From an uncultured Saprospiraceae bacterium (GTDB lineage Bacteria > Bacteroidota > Bacteroidia > Chitinophagales > Saprospiraceae): DNA of 64,000 bases. Where the stretch lies: assembly GCA_937951615.1 (NCBI GenBank), contig CALFBH010000007.1, forward strand, positions 121,557-185,556, read 5' to 3'. The notes beneath the pieces were generated by a model. It made no database searches, was not told the DNA's origin, and worked only from the letters and a program-made list of their open reading frames with translations. A program made the position numbers and the translations under genes. Below, piece after piece: positions 53,192 to 61,820 of this stretch. Positions within the stretch are counted from its first letter, which is position 1, and the number at the start of each line of letters is the position of its first letter.

Positions 53192-54150
53192 ACGTACCTT
53201 TTGTTTTTGTATTTTTGCCGCCAATCAATAATTCAATAATCAACAACAAGCAACAATACCTACTCGGTGCCACACTCGTCCTTTTGGGTTCGATATGTTT
53301 TTCTGCCAAAGCAGTTATGGTAAAATTAGCCTATCGCTATGAAATAGACAGCGTATCCTTAATGGCTTTGCGAATGATCTTTTCATTGCCTTTCTTCCTA
53401 ATAATTGCCTATCTATCGAATAAAAAAAGTGCTCAAAAACTCCAGCTTCAAAAACGGGATTGGGGATTGATTGCTGTATTTGGTATATCAGGATTTTATG
53501 TGGCAAGTTTAGCTGATTTTATTGGTTTGCAATTCATTACAGCAAGTCTTGAAAGAGTCATTCTATTCAGCTATCCTACAATAGTCGTCTTAATCGCTGC
53601 ATTATTTTTGAATCGAAAAATAAAAAAATCGGAAATATTTGCATTGGTTTTGACCTACGCAGGGACAGGCATTGCGCTGTTTGAAAATTTTAAATTACCA
53701 AATGAGGACAATGTACTCATAGGTAGTACACTCATTTTTATAGCTGCAATCGGGTATGCCATTTATGTAATAGGTAGTGGACAAATGCTCAAAAAAATGG
53801 GAACACTACAATATAATTCTTTAGCGATGACGGCGGCTTGCATGGCCATTATACTACACCACCTGATCGTTTATGATTTGGCTTTATTTCATTTCCAAAA
53901 GGAAATCTACCTACTGACTTTTATAATGGGGGTGTTTTCAACTGTCATAGCCTCCTTCCTTATTACAGGCGGCATTCGCATCATCGGGGCAAGCCATGCA
54001 GCGATTATCAGCAGTGTCGGACCGATTTCTACGATTATCTTGGCTTATATTTTCCTTGGTGAACGATTGAGTGGTTTACAATGGATGGGGACACTTATTG
54101 TCATCTTTGGCGTATTGGTCATTGCATTAAATAAGGAAAATAAGGATTAA
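53173..54150 (+). CDS. EamA-family (DMT) transporter
   Basis: The 325-aa polytopic protein has about ten membrane helices arranged as two EamA repeats (TLVLLGSICFSAKAVMVKLAY...; STLIFIAAIGYAIYVIGSGQML...). The closing SSVGPISTIILAYIFLGERLSGLQWMGTLIVIFGVLVI is typical of drug/metabolite exporters. Substrate unknown. The start is uncertain: the track uses GTG 53173, overlapping the carboxylase stop, but a TATTTTTG box at 53210 and lack of conservation before PPINNS suggest a start at a rare codon near 53224. There is no ATG before residue 49. Confidence 0.85.
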   Translation: MAAATLNVPFVFVFLPPINNSIINNKQQYLLGATLVLLGSICFSAKAVMVKLAYRYEIDSVSLMALRMIFSLPFFLIIAYLSNKKSAQKLQLQKRDWGLIAVFGISGFYVASLADFIGLQFITASLERVILFSYPTIVVLIAALFLNRKIKKSEIFALVLTYAGTGIALFENFKLPNEDNVLIGSTLIFIAAIGYAIYVIGSGQMLKKMGTLQYNSLAMTAACMAIILHHLIVYDLALFHFQKEIYLLTFIMGVFSTVIASFLITGGIRIIGASHAAIISSVGPISTIILAYIFLGERLSGLQWMGTLIVIFGVLVIALNKENKD

Positions 54151-54216
54151 GAGCAGCTTGGAAACTTGAATATTTGCTTGTCGCAATGAGAAATCTATAA
54201 AAACATCTACGGTCTT

Positions 54217-54247
54217 TTGGATTAGTCATACGTATAATGTATTTTTG
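54217..54247 (+). promoter_or_regulatory. Promoter of the M48 gene (TTG-N20-TATTTTTG)
   Basis: TTG at 54217 and TATTTTTG at 54240 are 20 bases apart, matching the Bacteroidota pattern. A leader of about 110 bases precedes the ATG. Confidence 0.65.
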
Positions 54248-54362
54248 CCTACGTTTAATTTTAAGCTCAAGAAAACAAGCTGCATTACATCTTTTATTCC
54301 ATGATTTTTTGGGCATCCAAAGTATATTTTAATCTTAAATTTCATATAAAACTATTACACCC

Positions 54363-57300
54363 ATGAATTCCATTTACACCCAAAGTGTATCAAATGTACC
54401 CGAAGATTACACTCAACCAAGCTCCAACTACAAAAAGCATGTTTATATTGCTGTCGCAGGCATTATTGCTTTCTTCGGAATGTATCTTTTCCTGACCTTC
54501 TGGTTTTTCAACTCAGCCTATCGTTTATTGATGGATGTATTCTCTGGCGGTGATGCTGGTTTATTGCACATTGGGGTAGGATTTGCCTCGCTGTTTCTAG
54601 GCATTTTCATGATAAAAGCCTTCTTTTTTGTACAAACAAAATATGACGTGCAGGACAGAGAAGTAAAACCTGAAGACGAACCCTTGCTTTTTGATTTTCT
54701 TCATAAACTGGCAGATGAAACTGGAGCACCAAGACCTCATAAAGTGTATCTGTCGAACAGGGTGAACGCATCCGTATTTTATGATTTGTCTTTCTTAAAT
54801 TTGTTTTTCCCATCTAAGAAAAACCTGGAGATAGGACTAGGCTTGATTAATGTACTCAACCTCGGAGAATTTAAAGCTGTTCTGGCGCATGAGTACGGAC
54901 ACTTTGCACAACGTTCTATGCTAATCGGAAGATGGGTGTATATTGCCAATCAGATTGCAAGTACGATCATTACTAAACGAGATGCACTCGACAGTTTGCT
55001 AAGAGGTCTATCTAGTATAGACATAAGAATCTCTTGGATTGGCTGGATATTATCGCTCATCGTATGGTCAATACGTTCTCTGGTTGAACTTATCTTTAGA
55101 GTGGTGGTCTTATCCCAGCGCGCACTCTCACGCGAGATGGAATTTCAAGCCGATTTGGTCGCGGTATCTGTTACGGGCAGCGACGCGCTTATTCATGCTT
55201 TGCACAAACTACAGGCGGCGGATGCTGCATTATCCAACGCCATGCAGGCGGTGAGCAGACAATTGGAGCAGGAAAAAGCCATTGAAGATTTGTATTCCAT
55301 TCAATCTAATGCGATTCAAAAAACGGCTTATATTTTAAATGATGAGAGCTACGGAAAGTCTCCAAGTGTTCCTGAAGAAGACCCAGAGACTTTTAGAGTG
55401 TTTTCCAATAAAATAGCCCAACCACCTCAAATGTGGTCAACGCATCCGCCAGATCAGGAAAGAGAAGCAAATGCAAAAAGACACTATATAAAAGGACTGA
55501 TAGATGACCGTAGTGCCTGGGATTTGTTTAAGGATGCCAAAAGTACAAGGGTTTTATTGACAGAAGACCTGATAAAAACAGCTCAGATAAAAACAGAAGT
55601 AATAAATGAAACGGAGGCTATTCAGTTTCACAATGTACAGTATGAAAAAAGCTATTTCAAACCAAAATACAAAGGAGCTTATTTAGGTCGATTTATTTAC
55701 GAAGATTATACAGGAAGTGAAGACATCTACCTGCAAGAAATAAGCGAGGAAGAACTTGCTGCAAAACTGGAAAACATCTACCCCGATTCATTGGTGGAAG
55801 ATCTGGAAGACTACACAACACTTAGAAGCGAACTGCTTCAACTCGAAGCCCTTCGAGATAAAAAACTACAGGCAGCAGGAGAGAGCGGAATATGGCATAG
55901 AGGCACACCAATCAGAAGAGCTGAATTACCCGACATTATAAATGATGTTGCTAAAGAATTAAAATCTGCAAAAGCGATTATCACCAGACAGGATCAACTT
56001 TGCAGAACAGCGCATCTGAAATTGGCAGAAAAATTAGGAAAAAACTGGGCTGATTATTTGAAATCTCTGGGTCAAGTCATTCATTATTGTGAGCATAATG
56101 CCATAAATATGAATGATGCCCACAGAGTACTCGGTTCAGTCCTTAACATTGTCATGGCGGATAATAAAGTGACGGATTCTGAAATGCATAAGCTCTTACA
56201 GTCTTGTAATGAATTGCATGGAATTATGGTAAACATAAACGCCCACCGCAACTCTATTCATTTAGACAAACGTCTGCTGAAAGAATTAGGCGTAGAATCC
56301 TGGGCAGATGGATTGGAAGAACTTAAACTTCCCCGAGCCAATCATGATAACATCAATGACTGGATACCATCTATAAGTAGTTGGGTAGCCTCTTATGATT
56401 CATCGCTCAATGCTTTGAGATCTGAAGCATTAGAGGTGCTTTTGACGACAGAAGAAGAATTGCTTGAGATGAGTAAATCGGGAGAGGTTTACGCCGCGCC
56501 GACTGCAACAGAAATTGATGCGGAATATGGTATTTTATTACCTGGTGATGAAAGAGAAATTCCGGTGAAACTAAGTATGTGGGACAAATTTATTTCGGCA
56601 GATGGAATGATACCTGCTTTTACAAAATTTGCTGTTGCGGCATCTATCGTCGGTGGGACAGTTTTCCTGGCAGGTACGACCGGCAAATCTGATGTAAGTA
56701 TTTATAATGGACTTTCTCAGGCTGTCTCGGTCGATCTGAATGGTTCCAGCGTAAAGGTTCAGCCATACAGTTCTAAAAATGTATCTATCAGTTCGACAGG
56801 TAATTTTGCGATAAGCACTTATCTAGTTGAAGATGGAAGTCAGATAGATCAATTGACACCAACACTTGCAAATCGATCCGCCCACTATGTTTATAATGTT
56901 GCAGGAGCAGCTGTGCTGAATGAATACGAAGTACACTACAGTACAGTTGTGTCTGATGAGGAAGGGGGCAACGAAATTCTTGGCACAACAAAATGGATGC
57001 AGACAAAGGCTGATTATATCTTTACGGATCCGCCAGAATCTTTAAGAATGCGAGATGAGGGTAGAGTAGTGAAAAGTGCTATTGGTGCAGTCGGAAGTGA
57101 TATTAATCCGGGAGCATTAGTTGCTGTTTTGCAAGACGAACAAGCGCAGAAAACATTGATCGAAACACATGTTTTATACGACCGTTTAAATTCAAATACT
57201 ATTTATTGGACAAGTTTAGCCAACCAGATGGACAATGGGAAAGAGCTATTGCATAATCGTTTGAAGCGTTTTCCGAATGAGATTGAAACCATTAGAATGT

Positions 57301-58181
57301 TGATGGATAAAAGTGATGAAGATAAAAATGCGATATGCAGTGAATACACAGATAAAGCTTCGAAAGCTCCAGATAATGCTGACCTTAAATACATTGCCTG
57401 TAGATGTGAAGAAGACGAGCAAATTAAATCTTCCTGTTTTAAAGAAGCTGCAGCTAAATGGTCTGATCATAGTTGGATAAATTATGCAGCTGCTTATACT
57501 TACATTCAGGAAAACGACTGGGAAACAGGCTATAAATCCTTCCAAAAAGCCTATGGAAACGCTAAAGGATTAAAAGAGCCTATCGCTTTAAATTTGGCAA
57601 GAATTGGAAGGCTTTTAAAGGCTAAAGGCTCAGATGTTCCATTAGAACAGAATATAGGAAGTCGTTATTTGGAGTACTGCAAAGCTGTAGAAGCTGGGAC
57701 AGAACAAGACCCGTCTCTTTATGCTTACCACCTGCTTCATAAAGGATCGCTTGAAGAAGCCAGAAAACTTGCAAAGGATAATGCAGAGATTAAGGAAGAC
57801 ATTTACATCCTTACGGCAGCATCCGACGGAGCCAAAGAAGAATGGATAAAAGAAGCCCTTACATTAGAAACGGAAAATCTGAAGGGTGAAACTTTATTAG
57901 CTATCGCGGGATTATATCTGAGAAAAGGAAAAAGCCTTAATAAATTGGAAGGTCAATTAAAAAATATCCTCGGTGATGATGTCAATATAAATAATTTTAT
58001 CAATGCTGTTAAAAAAGGAAAATATGATACAGCTCATGAAACAATGAAATTGACTTCCGCACCATTAAATGGGCAACTAGCAGTCATGGCTTATGTGGCT
58101 AATGGCTCGAAAATTCCCGCAGACTGGAAGGATTATGCGAAATATTTACTGTTTGCACCAGAGAAGCCTTTTATGAAATAG
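54363..58181 (+). CDS. Giant M48-family membrane metallopeptidase
   Basis: The 1272-aa protein is far longer than HtpX-type M48 proteases (about 290-330). Residues about 25-90 hold two membrane helices; the zinc site HEYGH is at 176-180 with the third ligand in REMEFQAD (Glu260); a further helix pair spans 222-250. The long rest is mostly helical. Near 755-775 a hydrophobic segment (FTKFAVAASIVGGTVFLAGTTG) may cross the membrane, followed by a beta domain (VSIYNGLSQAVSVDLNGSSVKVQPYSSKNVSIS) and a TPR-like C-terminus. It has its own promoter. Two unknown genes follow at 145 and 5 bases and probably work with it. Role in membrane protein turnover is inferred. Confidence 0.88.
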   Translation: MNSIYTQSVSNVPEDYTQPSSNYKKHVYIAVAGIIAFFGMYLFLTFWFFNSAYRLLMDVFSGGDAGLLHIGVGFASLFLGIFMIKAFFFVQTKYDVQDREVKPEDEPLLFDFLHKLADETGAPRPHKVYLSNRVNASVFYDLSFLNLFFPSKKNLEIGLGLINVLNLGEFKAVLAHEYGHFAQRSMLIGRWVYIANQIASTIITKRDALDSLLRGLSSIDIRISWIGWILSLIVWSIRSLVELIFRVVVLSQRALSREMEFQADLVAVSVTGSDALIHALHKLQAADAALSNAMQAVSRQLEQEKAIEDLYSIQSNAIQKTAYILNDESYGKSPSVPEEDPETFRVFSNKIAQPPQMWSTHPPDQEREANAKRHYIKGLIDDRSAWDLFKDAKSTRVLLTEDLIKTAQIKTEVINETEAIQFHNVQYEKSYFKPKYKGAYLGRFIYEDYTGSEDIYLQEISEEELAAKLENIYPDSLVEDLEDYTTLRSELLQLEALRDKKLQAAGESGIWHRGTPIRRAELPDIINDVAKELKSAKAIITRQDQLCRTAHLKLAEKLGKNWADYLKSLGQVIHYCEHNAINMNDAHRVLGSVLNIVMADNKVTDSEMHKLLQSCNELHGIMVNINAHRNSIHLDKRLLKELGVESWADGLEELKLPRANHDNINDWIPSISSWVASYDSSLNALRSEALEVLLTTEEELLEMSKSGEVYAAPTATEIDAEYGILLPGDEREIPVKLSMWDKFISADGMIPAFTKFAVAASIVGGTVFLAGTTGKSDVSIYNGLSQAVSVDLNGSSVKVQPYSSKNVSISSTGNFAISTYLVEDGSQIDQLTPTLANRSAHYVYNVAGAAVLNEYEVHYSTVVSDEEGGNEILGTTKWMQTKADYIFTDPPESLRMRDEGRVVKSAIGAVGSDINPGALVAVLQDEQAQKTLIETHVLYDRLNSNTIYWTSLANQMDNGKELLHNRLKRFPNEIETIRMLMDKSDEDKNAICSEYTDKASKAPDNADLKYIACRCEEDEQIKSSCFKEAAAKWSDHSWINYAAAYTYIQENDWETGYKSFQKAYGNAKGLKEPIALNLARIGRLLKAKGSDVPLEQNIGSRYLEYCKAVEAGTEQDPSLYAYHLLHKGSLEEARKLAKDNAEIKEDIYILTAASDGAKEEWIKEALTLETENLKGETLLAIAGLYLRKGKSLNKLEGQLKNILGDDVNINNFINAVKKGKYDTAHETMKLTSAPLNGQLAVMAYVANGSKIPADWKDYAKYLLFAPEKPFMK

Positions 58182-58220
58182 AACTCTTGATCCTTTGACA
58201 AAAAGCGTGGAATGTATATT

Positions 58221-58284
58221 TTAGCCACGAATGCACAAATCGAATAGTAATTCATTCCTATTTAATTCATGCATTCGTGGCTAA
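58221..58284. repeat. Dispersed inverted repeat TTAGCCACGAATGCA / TGCATTCGTGGCTAA
   Basis: Perfect 15-base arms flank a 34-base loop. A related element lies at 17034. It sits between the M48 gene and the next ORF. Confidence 0.85.
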
Positions 58285-58325
58285 CTTAATTATACAGCCA
58301 TACGATTACAAAATAAACTCAATCC

Positions 58326-58874
58326 ATGAGGAAAATAAAAACAAACAACAGCGGAGAGCTGCTGTCAAGTGAAAAAGCATTTTTCGGAGGAGAATATTCC
58401 TTATGGGAAAAACTGAAGAAAAAAGGAGTTGGTTCAGCAAAGATAATCTACGACAAAGGAATCCCGGAATTTGACAAATTAAGTAGAAATGTAGAAGGCG
58501 AGATCAGCTTCGTTAGTTTTGAAATACTCAAAAATGGATTAATTTTAAGGCTGAACAGAAACCAGCGGGTAGAATGTGTAGGGCTAAAACTGGATGAGCT
58601 GGAAGCCATAAATCTAGTTGGATATAGAATAGATATTATAATGAGGGATGGCAGTATAAACAGAGTACATCGTGGCGAACTAGAGATAAAAGTAATAAAT
58701 GGTGATACCGCAAATTTCGCCATCATTGCTAGAGAATTTAAAACATTGATCGAATTTTTCCGCAGAGAAGAATTTGCGGATAAGTTCAATTTTTCCATAA
58801 GCACAAATCCACCAGAATATGACGACTATAAAAAAAGCCTTCCGTTTTGGAATCTAATCAGTGACTTCCTTTAG
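58326..58874 (+). CDS. Unknown small protein linked to the M48 gene
   Basis: No family recognised. The 182-aa protein has no signal or membrane segment and mixes beta strands (ISFVSFEILKNGLILRLNRNQRVECVGLKLDELEAINLVGYRIDIIMRDG) with a C-terminal helix (REFKTLIEFFRREEFADKF). The strand-rich middle could be a PH-like fold, as in some membrane-associated bacterial proteins, but this is a guess. The stop is five bases before the next ATG, so the two are co-transcribed. Confidence 0.65.
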   Translation: MRKIKTNNSGELLSSEKAFFGGEYSLWEKLKKKGVGSAKIIYDKGIPEFDKLSRNVEGEISFVSFEILKNGLILRLNRNQRVECVGLKLDELEAINLVGYRIDIIMRDGSINRVHRGELEIKVINGDTANFAIIAREFKTLIEFFRREEFADKFNFSISTNPPEYDDYKKSLPFWNLISDFL

Positions 58875-58879
58875 AAATT

Positions 58880-60331
58880 ATGCCAATACGCAAAGACTTC
58901 CTGCACCCCGAACCTCCTCAAATAACTCGTTTTCAAATTATTACAGGTTTGTTTATAATTGTATTATATGCCTTTGCCTGGTATTCGGTCTTATATTTGA
59001 CCAGAGAAATATTGAGAATGAACTCTGTTACGTATGATAATAATTTGTGGGTATTAACGGATGCAGAAGTCAGTTTTTACAACCTGTTTTTTGCTTTTAT
59101 TGCAGTCATTCTTGGACAATCTGCCTGCTTGATATATTGGTTTGACCGACCAAAACGTATATTTGGACAAATACGACGACGAACAAGTATCATCAATGAT
59201 CAGAGAGTATTGAATTGGTATTTTATGAGTTGGTTTTCAAAGCTAGGCTTTGTATTTGTTTTCCTATATGCCTGCTCATTCGATGACTATGGTTTCTTCT
59301 CTTTGATTGATGAGAAGCTTTTATATAATAGTTTTTGGGGTGAAATTGATTTTTATCCAAACTATAGTTATATCTACATACTCATTATCATTGTTCTGTT
59401 TTTACAATTATGGACTACAATCAGGCGGGTATACAAAAGAAAAAGCCTGAAATGGATGCTGGTGTCAATGGCGCTACTCTCCATTTCAGCCTTTGGGCTA
59501 TCAAAAATTAATCTAATAGATTATAAAAAAATCAACGAGCGTATTCTGAAAGAAAATATGTACTACACACATGGGATAGAATTGCCGGAATTGATAAAAT
59601 CGGAGGAAAAAAATCGCAAACTTTATCAACCAACTTTATATGTTGCTCCAGGAAAGTCATCTGATGACAAACCGATTGTTATTATTGAGACTACTGAGAT
59701 TAAAGTAGAAAATATATCGCAGATACTAGAGAGAGAGCGGACACCGCACAGTTTTAATTGGAGCTGCAACCTGAGTATTGACAGAAGAATAAAAATGAAA
59801 TTTGTTCAGGAAATATATAGAGAACTTGCAGAAGCATCCATGTTTAAATGTGATTTCACGATTGCCCAGCCACATAGAATACACGATAAAGTATATAACC
59901 AGAATGGTGTGTTTTCAGCTAGAATACCCCTTCATTGCTCAAGTGTTATGACTACAGAAGATATCTTCAAAATGTTAAACAATGAAAAAGTAAGCATAAT
60001 AGAAATTAAACCGACAGCATCAGCTTGCTTTATTGATGATGTCTTGATGCCATACCCCAAAATACAAAATACAGTCTATCAGAAAATATTAGAAAACAAT
60101 CCGAATTATGTAATCAAACTATATGTAAAAGATGAAATGGATGTAGAAGCATATCTGAAAATACAATCTGCTATAAGAGAAGGCCTCAAACGGCATAAAA
60201 AGGAATATGCAATAAAGGTGTTTTCAAAGGAATATGATAGATTGATGATTGAAGAAAAAAAAGAAATAGCCAGAAAATATCCCTATGCTGTAGTTGAAAT
60301 AACAGAAGATATGGCTACAGATTTTGAGTAA
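58880..60331 (+). CDS. Unknown membrane protein downstream of the M48 gene
   Basis: No family recognised. The 483-aa protein has about five membrane helices in the first half (IITGLFIIVLYAFAWYSVLYL; FYNLFFAFIAVILGQSACLIYW; KLGFVFVFLYACSF; YIYILIIIVLFLQLW; WMLVSMALLSISAFGL). The second half (about 220-483) is soluble and holds two repeats of a strand-helix pattern: ICxxxxFKMLNNEKVSIIEIKPTASACF and VYQKILENNPNYVIKLYVKDEMDVEAYLKIQSAIREGL. These resemble ExbD/TolR-type folds in spacing only. Probably an operon partner of the preceding gene. Confidence 0.65.
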   Translation: MPIRKDFLHPEPPQITRFQIITGLFIIVLYAFAWYSVLYLTREILRMNSVTYDNNLWVLTDAEVSFYNLFFAFIAVILGQSACLIYWFDRPKRIFGQIRRRTSIINDQRVLNWYFMSWFSKLGFVFVFLYACSFDDYGFFSLIDEKLLYNSFWGEIDFYPNYSYIYILIIIVLFLQLWTTIRRVYKRKSLKWMLVSMALLSISAFGLSKINLIDYKKINERILKENMYYTHGIELPELIKSEEKNRKLYQPTLYVAPGKSSDDKPIVIIETTEIKVENISQILERERTPHSFNWSCNLSIDRRIKMKFVQEIYRELAEASMFKCDFTIAQPHRIHDKVYNQNGVFSARIPLHCSSVMTTEDIFKMLNNEKVSIIEIKPTASACFIDDVLMPYPKIQNTVYQKILENNPNYVIKLYVKDEMDVEAYLKIQSAIREGLKRHKKEYAIKVFSKEYDRLMIEEKKEIARKYPYAVVEITEDMATDFE

Positions 60332-60415
60332 AAACTCCTAAATTAACTCAATTACCAAATTAACTCAATCAACCCAATAACTCAATCAACCCAATACACT
60401 CAATACACACAAAAA
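60332..60415. repeat. 'actcaatcaacccaata' word repeat
   Basis: Single-armed block of AACTCAATCAACCCAATA words running up to the start codon at 60416. It shares words with the hairpin at 31656. Confidence 0.6.
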
Positions 60416-61438
60416 ATGACTTGGACACCACCAAAGACCTGGAACACCATCACCACCATAGACGCCCACACAGGAGGCGAGCCTTTGCGCATCATCACAG
60501 GCGGGCTACCAGAAATACCGGGCAAGTCTGTACTTGAAAAACGCCGCTACTTTCGTGATCACTTAGACCACATTCGCACCGGACTGATGTGGGAACCACG
60601 CGGACATGCCGACCAATACGGAGCAGTACTCACCACACCCACGACGCCCGATGGCGACCTCGGCACATTTTTCCTACACAACGAAGGCTACAGCACCATG
60701 TGCGGACACGCCATTATCGCCATCACCAAAACCGTACTGGATACTGGCATTATAGAAAAAGAAGGCGAGACTCCTGTGCTAAAACTCGATACACCAGCCG
60801 GCAGGGTAGTGGCTACTGCTTATCGCAAAAATGGAACAGTAGAAAAAGTGTCCTTCATCAATGTCCCCTCTTTTGTCTATAAACTGGACCAAACTATAGA
60901 AGTGTCAGGCATAGGAACAGTCGAATACGATGTGGCTTATGGCGGAGCTTTTTATGCTTTTTGCAATGCGGACAAACTAGGTATAGGGCTGAAAGGCAAA
61001 GACCAGGACCAACTAGTGGACTGGGGCAGAAAAATCAAATATGCAGTAATGGATGCCTTGCCAATTCATCATCCTTTTGAAGAAGATTTGAGCTTTCTCT
61101 ACGGCACTATTTTTATTGGAAAGCCTGAAAACCCAGCTCACCACAGCCGCAATGTCTGCATATTTGCAGAAGGCGAAGTAGATCGTTGTCCTACCGGAAC
61201 AGGCGTCAGTGCAAGAGCTGCACTCCACCATGCCCGCGCTGAGCTTCAGCCAGAAAAATCTATAAGAATTGAAAGCATTCTAGGAACTTTGTTTGATGTA
61301 GAAATTGCCGAACTAAGCCGTTTTGGCGACTATGAGGCGGTCATTCCCAAAGTAACTGGAACAGCTTCTATTATTGGTAAAAATGAATTTTACTTTGACC
61401 CTAAAGACGATTTGCAAAAGGGATTTATTTTTAGATAA
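60416..61438 (+). CDS. Proline racemase family; probably trans-3-hydroxy-L-proline dehydratase
   Basis: The 340-aa enzyme belongs to the proline racemase/4-hydroxyproline epimerase family. The first catalytic Cys is C96 in STMCGHAI. At the second site, racemases and epimerases have a Cys in (S)PCGTG, whereas here the sequence is DRCPTGTGVSAR with Thr260 at that place. Replacement of the second Cys by Thr is the mark of trans-3-hydroxy-L-proline dehydratase, which makes pyrroline-2-carboxylate. A Cys is present two residues earlier (C258), so some doubt remains. The product could feed proline synthesis. No pathway partner is adjacent. Confidence 0.8.
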   Translation: MTWTPPKTWNTITTIDAHTGGEPLRIITGGLPEIPGKSVLEKRRYFRDHLDHIRTGLMWEPRGHADQYGAVLTTPTTPDGDLGTFFLHNEGYSTMCGHAIIAITKTVLDTGIIEKEGETPVLKLDTPAGRVVATAYRKNGTVEKVSFINVPSFVYKLDQTIEVSGIGTVEYDVAYGGAFYAFCNADKLGIGLKGKDQDQLVDWGRKIKYAVMDALPIHHPFEEDLSFLYGTIFIGKPENPAHHSRNVCIFAEGEVDRCPTGTGVSARAALHHARAELQPEKSIRIESILGTLFDVEIAELSRFGDYEAVIPKVTGTASIIGKNEFYFDPKDDLQKGFIFR

Positions 61439-61775
61439 TTGGACTTTGAATCAAAAAATACTTTAATTTACATTCTGTAATTTAATTTTTTATATACAAT
61501 CCTTTTTGTTTTTTAGCATTATAAAAATTAATTGCTTACATTAGCGGACGATTCCACTTTTTTACCTCCTTAAATTCAGTGCAGCTCAATGGGCAAAACC
61601 CCAGCACACTCTTGTATCCACAATTTTACCCTAAAAACAAATCAACCATATTAGTTCATTAGGATTAAGGTAAGAAATACCTTTGAGCATCTGTATTTTT
61701 GATACAAAAATACAGATGAATCTATTGGGGTAGTGTATTCTTTAATTTTGTCCAAGAACTTAATAGGAGAGAAAC
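61439..61775. other. Long AT-rich leader region ahead of the giant surface-protein gene
   Basis: No gene is seen. A perfect dyad CATCTGTATTTTT-gatac-AAAAATACAGATG occupies 61688-61718 and could be a terminator or leader structure. The remainder is AT-rich. Confidence 0.5.
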
Positions 61776-61820
61776 ATGTATGAATTTAACAATGATTATT
61801 TAAACCAAAATTTTTTATGA
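61776..61820 (+). CDS. Upstream short ORF (14 codons) overlapping the next start
   Basis: ATG at 61776 is preceded by AGGAGA five bases upstream, a good Shine-Dalgarno in a genome where such sites are scarce. It encodes MYEFNNDYLNQNFL and its stop overlaps the next ATG (ATGA). This arrangement allows translational coupling to the large gene. Whether the peptide matters or the pair simply loads ribosomes is unknown. Confidence 0.45.
   Translation: MYEFNNDYLNQNFL

Noticed and set aside
60416-61438. 4-hydroxyproline epimerase
   Set aside because: The second catalytic Cys is replaced by Thr260, which fits the dehydratase branch better.
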